5,991 nt of DNA from JAKATY01 sp038876335 (lineage in GTDB: Archaea > Micrarchaeota > Micrarchaeia > Micrarchaeales > Micrarchaeaceae): positions 1-5,991 of the forward strand of contig JAVYYS010000043.1 of assembly GCA_038876335.1 (NCBI GenBank), given 5' to 3'. A program made the translations under genes and the position numbers. Each line of letters begins with the position of its first letter. The stretch's first letter is position 1. Under the pieces are notes generated by a model that ran no database searches, had not been told where the DNA came from, and worked only from the letters and a program-made list of their open reading frames with translations. Shown one piece after another: positions 1-4,819 of the stretch.

Positions 1-1
1 A

Positions 2-2161
2 GATCTTGCAGATGGCTCTGAACAGCTTTTCTTAGGCAATGGGCAGAAGAAGCTTAAGTTCTCAAGCAAGTGCCCGCACTGCGGGGCGAAGAAAAGGAAA
101 GTCAAGTTCGAAAGGCCCACGATATTTTACCTAGAGGGCGAAAGGATAAAGCCCGACGAGCTCAGGGACTGGCTGACGAAGATACCGGACGAAGACATAA
201 GGCTCCTAGGCATGGATCCAAGCGTATTCAGGCCTGAGTGGCTTGTGCTTACCTACCTTCTTGTGCCGCCTGTAAATGTAAGGCCCTCTATAACACTCGA
301 AACTGGAGATCGCAGCGAAGACGACCTGACGCACAAGCTGGTAGAGATAATAAGGATAAACAAGAAGCTGGAGCAGGACATCGATGCCGGCACCCCCCAG
401 ATCATAATAGACGATCTTTGGGAATTGCTTCAATACCATGTAACTACTTACTTCAATAATGAAACCCCTGGAGTGCCAGTGGCGAGGCACAGGAGCTCTA
501 GGCCCCTCAAGACCTTTGCGCAGAGGCTCAAGGGCAAGGAGGGCAGGCTAAGGTATAATTTAAGTGGAAAGAGGGTGAATTTCTCGGCGAGGTCTGTCAT
601 AGCAGCTGATGGCAGTTTGAGGATAGGGCAGGTCGGCGTGCCTATGGAGATTGCAAGTGTGTTGACTGTGCCTATGTACGTAATGCAATGGAATATCGAA
701 TACATGCGGCGCTTCCTCGCAAGGACTGAATATCCATTAGTGCTCAATATAATAACGAAGGAGGGAGTCAGGAAAAGGGTTTCGGAGCTGAACAGGGAAG
801 AGTTGATTAAGGAGCTTTCGCCAGGCTACGTAATGGAGAGGCAGCTCTGCGATGGGGATATAGTGCTTTTCAACAGGCAGCCCACTCTGCACAGAATTTC
901 GATAATGGCTCACAGGGTTAAGATACTGCCTGGTAAAGTGCTGCGCCTTCACGTAGCTGCGACAAACCCTTACAATGCTGACTTCGATGGAGATGATATG
1001 AACCTCCACGTCCCGCAGTCTCTAGAGGCCCAGGCTGAAGCGAAAGTGCTTATGAGCGCAGAAGACCAGCTCCTGTCTCCGAGAGATGGAAAGCCGATAA
1101 TGGCGTTTGAAGAGGATGAGTTGATAGGGCTTTATTTCCTGACAAAGGACGATGCATATTTCAGCAAGGAGGAGGCAATGTATATCCTTTCCCATGCTGG
1201 AGTATTTGAAGCTCCAAAACAGGAAAGGAATGGCATGTATTCAGGCAAGGCACTATTTTCTATGCTGCTGCCAAAGGATTTCAATCTCGAGGTCAATACT
1301 ATGCTCGGCACTATAGTAATAAAGAACGGGGAGATTGAAAAGGGCGTGATATCGAAGGACCTGGTGGCCGTGGCCGAGAACTCTCCCTTGCTTGTTTCAC
1401 TCTACAAGGATTACGGCTCCGCCTATACTGCCGAGTTTATACTTAAAGCTACAAAAATGGCACTTGCCGCTGCGTACATGCACGGTTTTACCATCAGCCT
1501 TAGGGACTACCACAATTCAGAAGAACTCGAAAGGGAGAAGCAGAAGATCCTGGATGACGCTAAGTCTAAGGTAAAGGCGCTTATAAAAAGTTACAAGGAA
1601 GGCAAGTTGGAAGCGCTGCTGGGCAATACCCGTAGGGAAACGCTTGAGCTCCTCATCGGCGTCACGCTCCGTGAAACTAGAATAACCGCAAGCAAAGTGC
1701 TAAGGAAATTGCTTTCCAACGATAACAATGCTAATCTCATGTCTTGGGTAGGGGCGAGAGGCAACGTGATAAATTTCGTACAGACAATAATGTTCCTAGG
1801 GCAGCAGGATGTGAGGGGCAAAAGGCCTTTCAGAGGGTACAGCGGAAGGGTATTGCCTTTCTTTAAGAAGGGCTCTAAAAACCCCGCTGCCCACGGCTTT
1901 GTAGATTCTAGCTTCATGGAAGGTATGAAGATGGTTGAATTCTACATGCACGGCATGGGCTCAAGGGACTCTTCAGTATCAAAGCAGCTCATTGTTCCAG
2001 TGAGCGGATACATGTACAGGCGCGTTCTCAATGCGGTGCAGGACTTTTACGTTGATACAAACCTGCGCGTTAGGGATGCAAGCGGGGCCTTAATACAGAC
2101 GATATATGGCGGAGACGCTATAGATCCAACAAAGGAACTGATTGCTAAGATGAAAAAGTGA
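2..2161 (+). CDS. rpoA1: DNA-directed RNA polymerase subunit A' (5'-truncated by window edge)
   Basis: Largest-subunit N-terminal half of archaeal RNA polymerase, which carries the catalytic magnesium site and most of the clamp. The frame is open from base 2 with no stop, so the true start lies outside; 719 residues are visible of the usual roughly 870-890. In order: a CPHCG zinc-knuckle half (Cys codons at 71 and 80); the dock/clamp segment with RPEWLVLTYLLVPPVNVRPS; KGKEGRLRYNLSGKRVNFSAR; FNRQPTLHR; and the catalytic NADFDGDDMN at 974-1003 (Asp codons at 980, 986 and 992). Then come a GARGNVINF/GQQDVRGKRPFRGY funnel region, GFVDSSFMEGM, and SGYMYRRVLNAVQDFYV at the end of the bridge helix. 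The bridge-helix core at 1967-2002 (DSSVSKQLIVPV) does not resemble the family consensus (about EGLVDTAVRTAQ). The protein ends only 10 residues after YGGDAIDP, which is early for A'. It is co-transcribed with rpoA2. Confidence 0.97.
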   Translation, partial: DLADGSEQLFLGNGQKKLKFSSKCPHCGAKKRKVKFERPTIFYLEGERIKPDELRDWLTKIPDEDIRLLGMDPSVFRPEWLVLTYLLVPPVNVRPSITLETGDRSEDDLTHKLVEIIRINKKLEQDIDAGTPQIIIDDLWELLQYHVTTYFNNETPGVPVARHRSSRPLKTFAQRLKGKEGRLRYNLSGKRVNFSARSVIAADGSLRIGQVGVPMEIASVLTVPMYVMQWNIEYMRRFLARTEYPLVLNIITKEGVRKRVSELNREELIKELSPGYVMERQLCDGDIVLFNRQPTLHRISIMAHRVKILPGKVLRLHVAATNPYNADFDGDDMNLHVPQSLEAQAEAKVLMSAEDQLLSPRDGKPIMAFEEDELIGLYFLTKDDAYFSKEEAMYILSHAGVFEAPKQERNGMYSGKALFSMLLPKDFNLEVNTMLGTIVIKNGEIEKGVISKDLVAVAENSPLLVSLYKDYGSAYTAEFILKATKMALAAAYMHGFTISLRDYHNSEELEREKQKILDDAKSKVKALIKSYKEGKLEALLGNTRRETLELLIGVTLRETRITASKVLRKLLSNDNNANLMSWVGARGNVINFVQTIMFLGQQDVRGKRPFRGYSGRVLPFFKKGSKNPAAHGFVDSSFMEGMKMVEFYMHGMGSRDSSVSKQLIVPVSGYMYRRVLNAVQDFYVDTNLRVRDASGALIQTIYGGDAIDPTKELIAKMKK

Positions 2162-2165
2162 TAGC

Positions 2166-3203
2166 GTGGCTGAGGTAGAAGAGTCTTACAAAGTGCAAGC
2201 TGGCGAAGCAGTAGGCGTGGTTGCAGCCGAATCCATCGGTGAACCATCTACGCAGATGATCCTGAGGACCTTCCACTCCGCCGGAATCTCATCCGCGGTA
2301 ATAATAACAGGGCTTCCCCGTATACTTGAGATACTAGATGCAAGAAAGAACCCCAAGTCGCCGCTTATGCACATAAACCTTGATAAGAAGATTGAAAGGG
2401 ACTATGAAAAGGCAAAACAGATAATGAAAAAGATAGAAAAGGTGAATGTCTCTGACGTAATCCGCAGCTTCTCTGAGAATCTCAGGTCTGGAGTTATGCT
2501 GTTGGAGCTTGATAGGGAGAAGCTTTCGGAGAGGGAGCTTACGGCAAGAAGCGTCATCAGCAAAATTGAAGCTTTTGGCGCAACGGCGGAGCTTGACGGA
2601 GACCAGATAAAGGTAAAGGTAAAGAGCAAGGGGGATCTTAAGTCAGTCAGGACTGCTATGGTAGACATACGCGATCTGCTCATAGCGGGCGTACCAAACA
2701 TAGACCGGGCCATAATTGAGAAAACCGAAGACGGCAGGTTTTATATAACCACAGTAGGCAGCAACATAGAAAAGGTGCTGGAGATTGAAGGTGTTGATAA
2801 GAACAGAGTTTATAGCAACAACATACTCGAGGTAATGAAAGTATATGGGATAGAGGCTGCAAGGAACATGATCGCAAGGGAGCTCTCCTCTACCATAAAA
2901 GAGGAAGGTTTTACCACGAGCTTCAGGCACCTCTCTCTTGTTGCTGACGCGATGACCTTTTATGGAGTAGTCAAAGGGGTAGGAAGGCACGGCGTGGCCG
3001 GCATGAAGGGATCTGTGTTCGCCAAGGCGGCCTTTGAGGAAACGGTGAAGCATTTTGTTAATGCAGCGATAGCAGGCGAGAAGGACCCACTCTCCGGAGT
3101 TGCAGAGAACATACTTATAGGCAAGCAGATATCTATAGGTACAGGATTTGTCAAGCTGGCAGTCCGGAAGGCAGACCTGGAGAAGATAAAGGCCAAGAAG
3201 TGA
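2166..3203 (+). CDS. rpoA2: DNA-directed RNA polymerase subunit A''
   Basis: C-terminal half of the archaeal largest subunit; it supplies the trigger loop, jaw and part of the clamp base. It has 345 residues, against roughly 380-395 in most archaea. Residues 13-41 hold GEAVGVVAAESIGEP followed by TQMILRTFHSAGI, the trigger-loop signature with its catalytic His37. Gln30, Met31, Leu33 and Arg34 are also kept. TGLPRILEILDARKNPKSP follows. Near the C-terminus, GRHGVAGMKGSVFAKAAFEETVKH (residues 273-296) and IGTGFVKL are typical of A''. The GTG start is the only usable one, because an in-frame TGA lies at 2151-2153. It sits 4 nt after the rpoA1 stop, and GTGAT overlapping that stop can serve as a weak ribosome binding site, which suggests translational coupling. 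The usual ~50-residue helical N-terminal region before GEAVG is reduced to 12 residues. Glu22 (usually Gln), Ile32 (usually Thr) and Ser38 (usually Tyr) are uncommon. Confidence 0.97.
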   Translation: MAEVEESYKVQAGEAVGVVAAESIGEPSTQMILRTFHSAGISSAVIITGLPRILEILDARKNPKSPLMHINLDKKIERDYEKAKQIMKKIEKVNVSDVIRSFSENLRSGVMLLELDREKLSERELTARSVISKIEAFGATAELDGDQIKVKVKSKGDLKSVRTAMVDIRDLLIAGVPNIDRAIIEKTEDGRFYITTVGSNIEKVLEIEGVDKNRVYSNNILEVMKVYGIEAARNMIARELSSTIKEEGFTTSFRHLSLVADAMTFYGVVKGVGRHGVAGMKGSVFAKAAFEETVKHFVNAAIAGEKDPLSGVAENILIGKQISIGTGFVKLAVRKADLEKIKAKK

Positions 3204-3204
3204 T

Positions 3205-3220
3205 TGGCCAGCTTCGGCCA
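3205..3220 (+). repeat. hairpin directly after rpoA2
   Basis: TGGCC (3205-3209) and GGCCA (3216-3220) form a perfect 5-bp stem with a 6-nt loop, starting one base after the rpoA2 stop codon. No T-run follows, so it does not look like a classical U-tract terminator. It could protect the 3' end of the rpoA mRNA or help termination. Function is inferred from position only. Confidence 0.4.
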
Positions 3221-3244
3221 TCGCTCCGCGCGAATGATTAATAA

Positions 3245-3256
3245 TTTATGCATAAA
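3245..3256 (+). promoter_or_regulatory. TATA-like palindrome upstream of lsm
   Basis: TTTATGCATAAA is a perfect 12-bp palindrome in an A/T-rich stretch. Its centre is about 34 bp before the lsm ATG, the same spacing as the clearer TATA boxes before the genes at 4820 (+) and 4536 (-). This implies a start of transcription near 3275, just at the GGTGA ribosome binding site (3276-3280), and hence a very short leader. The symmetry could also mark a regulator site, but nothing else supports that. Confidence 0.45.
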
Positions 3257-3284
3257 AACTCGTGTGTATTGTTTTGGTGAATAA

Positions 3285-3509
3285 ATGCAAAATGAAAGGC
3301 CTTTTGATTTGTTGAACAAGATGGTAGGGCAGAAGATTCTTGTAAGGCTCAAGAACAACGTGGACATACGCGGGCAGATGGTGTCTTTTGATATTCATAT
3401 GAACATAGTTATAGACAACGCGGAGGAGCTTGACGGAAGCGAGCTCAAGGCCAAGCTCGGCACAATACTGCTTCGTGGCGGAAACATACTTTTTATTTCT
3501 CCAGTCTGA
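3285..3509 (+). CDS. lsm: archaeal Sm-like (LSm/SmAP) RNA-binding protein
   Basis: Small RNA-binding protein of the Sm fold. Archaeal members form heptameric rings that bind U-rich RNA and are linked to RNA processing and RNase P/sRNA complexes. It has 74 residues, the usual length for archaeal SmAP1-type proteins. The Sm1 motif spans about residues 5-47: PFDLLNKMVGQKILVRLKNN, then RGQMVSFDIHMNIVIDNAEE with the conserved Asp/Met/Asn of the RNA-binding loop. The Sm2 motif is near the C-terminus (GTILLRGGNILFISP, a variant of the usual IRG-N-I pattern). The ATG start has a good GGTGA site at 3276-3280, 4 nt upstream. In many archaea this gene is followed by rpl37e; here a tRNA gene follows and no L37e is present. 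It is probably transcribed from its own promoter, not from the rpoA operon. Confidence 0.95.
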   Translation: MQNERPFDLLNKMVGQKILVRLKNNVDIRGQMVSFDIHMNIVIDNAEELDGSELKAKLGTILLRGGNILFISPV

Positions 3510-3515
3510 AGGCTT

Positions 3516-3540
3516 CGCAGAGGTCCTGCGTGGCTCTTTT
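3516..3540 (+). terminator. possible terminator of lsm
   Basis: CGCAG (3516-3520) and CTGCG (3526-3530) form a 5-bp stem with a 5-nt loop shortly after the lsm stop. A TTTT run follows at 3537-3540. Archaeal termination depends mainly on T-runs, so this is plausible but weak. Confidence 0.3.
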
Positions 3541-3545
3541 GGAAA

Positions 3546-3556
3546 GCTATATATTT
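3546..3556 (+). promoter_or_regulatory. TATA box of the tRNA-Ala gene
   Basis: A GCTATATATTTT-type A/T box is centred about 36 bp before the first tRNA nucleotide. The implied transcription start lies a few bases upstream of the tRNA, leaving a short 5' leader for RNase P to remove. It is the best TATA match in the 77-nt spacer between lsm and the tRNA. Confidence 0.6.
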
Positions 3557-3586
3557 TCTTCAGGCAAATCTTATTGTTTATATTGT

Positions 3587-3695
3587 GGGCTCCTGGCGCA
3601 ACGGTAGCGCGCCTGCATGGCATGCAGGAGGTTGCGGGTTCAAAATAAACTTCCTGAAAAGTTTTCAAGGAAGCATGAAAATCCCGCGGAGTCCA
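3587..3695 (+). tRNA. tRNA-Ala(GGC) with a 37-nt T-loop intron
   Basis: All arms can be drawn. The acceptor stem is GGGCTCC (3587-3593) with GGAGTCC (3688-3694). It contains a G3:U70 wobble (3589/3692), the classic alanine identity element, and the discriminator is A73 (3695). The D-arm is GCGC/GCGC (3596-3599, 3607-3610), with GG at 3603-3604 in the loop. The anticodon stem is CCTGC/GCAGG (3612-3616, 3624-3628), with loop ATGGCAT and anticodon GGC (3619-3621). A32/U38 is typical of tRNA-Ala(GGC). The variable loop is AGGTT. The T-stem is GCGGG (3634-3638) and CCCGC (3683-3687). These two T-stem halves are separated by 44 nt instead of 7, because an intron sits between positions 59 and 60. 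Removing 3645-3681 restores the T-loop TTCAAAT and a 72-nt tRNA. No CCA is encoded. The anticodon loop has no intron. Confidence 0.95.
3645..3681 (+). other. non-canonical tRNA intron (position 59/60) with bulge-helix-bulge
   Basis: Boundaries follow from the bulge-helix-bulge geometry. Exon TTCA (3639-3642) pairs with intron TGAA (3676-3679) as the 4-bp central helix. The 3' bulge is AAT (3680-3682) next to the T-stem, and the 5' bulge is AAA (3643-3645). Cutting after the second base of each bulge gives an intron of 3645-3681. The intron has its own hairpin: CTTCC (3650-3654) with GGAAG (3669-3673), extended by TGAA/TTCA. The helix next to the 5' bulge is weak (only T3646-A3675 before an internal loop), so this is a relaxed motif. 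Runs of A make the cut sites ambiguous by one or two bases from sequence alone. Confidence 0.88.
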
Positions 3696-3700
3696 TAATA

Positions 3701-3706
3701 TTTTTT
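3701..3706 (+). terminator. T-run terminator after tRNA-Ala
   Basis: Six consecutive T residues start 6 nt after the tRNA discriminator base, which is usual for archaeal tRNA transcription termination. The A/T-rich stretch at 3696-3706 may also act as the TATA region of the next gene, whose ATG is about 30 bp downstream. Confidence 0.6.
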
Positions 3707-3728
3707 CAATGTTTAAGTGGTGATTGGA

Positions 3729-4088
3729 ATGGAGCATGCAGGCTATGATTCAGCTCTTGGCTTAACGCCTTCAAGGCGTTTCAGCAGGACCATAGAAGAC
3801 TTCACATGTGAGCACTGCGGCAAGCACATGCATGGAAATGGATATACGGATCATTGCTCCAGTTGCCTATGGAGCAAGCACGTGGATATAAATCCGGGAG
3901 ATAGAGCATCAGGGTGCGGCGGGATGATGAAGCCTATAGGAGCCGAGTACATTCACGGGCAGTACAAAATACATTTCAAGTGCCAGAAATGCGGGGAAGA
4001 AAAAGCCGTGAAGGCTCTGCCGGAGGACAACAAAGAGCTTCTTATAGAGCTCACAATCCGGAACAGGGCACGTAGCAGGAACAGATAG
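3729..4088 (+). CDS. RNHCP-domain zinc-ribbon protein
   Basis: Small cytosolic zinc-binding protein of the RNHCP family, whose molecular role is not established. In the 119-residue product, Cys27-x2-Cys30 and Cys43-x2-Cys46 form a first zinc ribbon. Between and after them is the family signature: YTDHCSSCLWSKHVD, then PGDRASGCGGMMKPIG (residues 56-71). The name-giving RNHCP is TDHCS here, keeping His42 and Cys43. A second pair, Cys85-x2-Cys88 (KCQKCGEE), together with Cys63 suggests a second site. The ATG at 3729 was preferred over GTG codons at 3717 and 3720 because GGTGAT (3719-3724) fits a ribosome binding site 5 nt before it, as seen at lsm. The N-terminal 24 residues and the basic tail (NRARSRNR) are low in motif content. 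The gene follows the tRNA and converges on the next gene with a 13-bp gap. Confidence 0.85.
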   Translation: MEHAGYDSALGLTPSRRFSRTIEDFTCEHCGKHMHGNGYTDHCSSCLWSKHVDINPGDRASGCGGMMKPIGAEYIHGQYKIHFKCQKCGEEKAVKALPEDNKELLIELTIRNRARSRNR

Positions 4089-4101
4089 CCCCACTCAAAT
4101 G

Positions 4102-4536
4102 TCAAGATTCCGCATCCTCTTCACTTTTCACATCGTCGCAGCTCTCTCTGAAGTATTCTTTCAGCGTCTTCCATGCCAACTTATAATCCGCATGCTCATC
4201 TTTGCCTATATTGAAAAAAAGCCACGAATCGAACGCCTGCTCAATGCTATTCTCCTTCGCGATTTCATTTATATCCGAATAGGTGATGTCCTTCCAACCT
4301 TCCGCAGCAGCCTTCTGGAATTCAGCCTTTACCTCTTGCGAGTTTATCAATTTCAGGTTTTCTCTTGCTGCCTTGTAAGTCTGCCATGAGTGCGATGAGG
4401 CGAATGCGGCAACTATTATTCCTATCCTCTTTAACTTGATGTCCTCCTCGTCCAAGTTTTTTGGATCTTTCTGTGAAACCCTGTGTATCTTGTTAGATAA
4501 CGTATCCGCCCATGTCAAATTATACTTTATGGGCAT
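4102..4536 (-). CDS. hypothetical protein, predicted alpha-helical, 144 aa
   Basis: I do not recognise a family. The product begins MPIKYNLTWADTLSNKIHR and is rich in Lys, Glu, Asp and Ala. Several stretches look amphipathic and helical: the KLKRIGIIVAAFASSHSW segment, the QTYKAARENLKLINSQEVKA segment, and a Trp-rich C-terminal half. The tail is acidic (DDVKSEEDAES). No signal peptide, membrane span or Cys-based metal site is visible; there is one Cys near the end. The frame is open 27 codons further upstream, but a TATA box (TTTATATC, 4567-4574 on this strand) lies 35 bp before this ATG, inside that extension. The shorter form is therefore chosen. There is no clear ribosome binding site, consistent with a very short leader. 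Coding status rests on the long frame with a well-placed promoter and a 13-bp convergent end with its neighbour. Confidence 0.75.
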   Translation of the reverse strand: MPIKYNLTWADTLSNKIHRVSQKDPKNLDEEDIKLKRIGIIVAAFASSHSWQTYKAARENLKLINSQEVKAEFQKAAAEGWKDITYSDINEIAKENSIEQAFDSWLFFNIGKDEHADYKLAWKTLKEYFRESCDDVKSEEDAES

Positions 4537-4566
4537 AGTACTCAATATGCTTATTACAAAATAAAG

Positions 4567-4574
4567 ATATAAAT
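4567..4574 (-). promoter_or_regulatory. TATA box for the gene at 4102-4536
   Basis: On the minus strand this reads ATTTATATC in an A/T-rich context, a close match to the archaeal TATA consensus. Its centre is about 35 bp before the ATG at 4536, which predicts a leader of about 10 nt. The sequence is nearly symmetrical (TATAAATA on the plus strand), so it could also drive transcription rightward into the structured spacer. Confidence 0.6.
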
Positions 4575-4677
4575 ATGATGGTCCTGCTCTGCAGCTCAGC
4601 GAACCTAAATTTCGCAAGCATTTTGAAGCAAATGGTCAAGCCATGCTGCCGAAGCTCACGCTTGGTATTACGCCGTT

Positions 4678-4726
4678 TGGCAGGTAGGCGCGGGTGCGAA
4701 GCCATCGAACTGTAAATTACCTGCCA
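4678..4726. repeat. 9-bp perfect inverted repeat in the intergenic spacer
   Basis: TGGCAGGTA (4678-4686) and TACCTGCCA (4718-4726) are exact reverse complements separated by 31 nt; a G-T pair could extend the stem inward. The same GCAGGT can instead pair with a second ACCTGC at 4755-4760, and CTGCC just upstream (4646-4650) is another possible partner for GGCAG. Nearby AAGC-TCAC-GCTT is a small hairpin. It may be part of a structured RNA or a protein-binding site. Confidence 0.5.
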
Positions 4727-4781
4727 TCTCTTGCAAAATAGAGTGAAGGCCAGAACCTGCTACCATTGCCGCATAGCAAAA

Positions 4782-4790
4782 GTTATAAAC
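4782..4790 (+). promoter_or_regulatory. TATA box with BRE-like context for the gene at 4820
   Basis: GTTATAAAC preceded by GCAAAA (a purine-rich BRE-like stretch) is centred about 34 bp before the ATG at 4820. The implied transcription start near 4810 leaves a leader of about 10 nt. The later TTTAATATA (4803-4811) is too close to the ATG to be the TATA box. Confidence 0.6.
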
Positions 4791-4819
4791 CTTAAATCCT
4801 AATTTAATATAGTGGTCGC

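Larger units (their letters stand above)
4537..4819. other. intergenic region between divergent genes
   Basis: This 283-nt spacer separates the divergent genes at 4102-4536 (-) and 4820-5233 (+). It holds a promoter at each end and an inverted repeat in the middle. I see no tRNA, no convincing C/D-box pair and no coding frame with a plausible start in it. Short self-complementary pieces are frequent between 4640 and 4730. Confidence 0.6.

Noticed and set aside
1961..2011. A pair of compensating frameshifts could explain the divergent bridge helix.
   Set aside because: I read both other frames across 1964-2005. One gives TLQYQSSSLFQ then a stop, the other LFSIKAAHCSSER; neither restores the consensus in register. 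Read-level checking is still worthwhile.
2643..3221. 192-codon minus-strand open frame inside rpoA2.
   Set aside because: It lies wholly opposite a clearly conserved rpoA2, and its translation has no recognisable motif and is typical of antisense frames.
3430..3648. Plus-strand open frame overlapping the end of lsm and most of the tRNA.
   Set aside because: It is out of frame with lsm and runs through the tRNA; no start signal.
3587..3695. The tRNA might be a pseudogene or 3'-truncated because the T-loop seems broken.
   Set aside because: The 3' T-stem and acceptor strand are present downstream with perfect pairing and alanine identity; an intron explains the gap.
3717..3728. GTG start codons at 3717 and 3720 for the RNHCP gene.
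   Set aside because: They overlap the GGTGAT ribosome binding site that fits the ATG at 3729.
3246..3737. 163-codon minus-strand open frame across lsm and the tRNA.
   Set aside because: It spans the lsm gene, the tRNA and its promoter on the opposite strand, which cannot be a real gene here.
4099..4389. Plus-strand open frame opposite the hypothetical gene.
   Set aside because: It overlaps the better-supported minus-strand gene, has no ribosome binding site or promoter, and its Cys/Leu/Phe-rich translation looks like an antisense shadow.
4102..4617. A 171-residue version of the minus-strand hypothetical protein starting upstream of 4536.
   Set aside because: The extra 27 residues cover the TATA box at 4567-4574 and have a composition unlike the rest; the ATG at 4536 fits the promoter spacing.
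4537..4819. C/D-box RNA or hidden tRNA in the long spacer.
   Set aside because: An ATGATGG at 4573-4579 resembles a C box, but no matching CTGA D box follows; no T-arm with complementary flanks was found on either strand.
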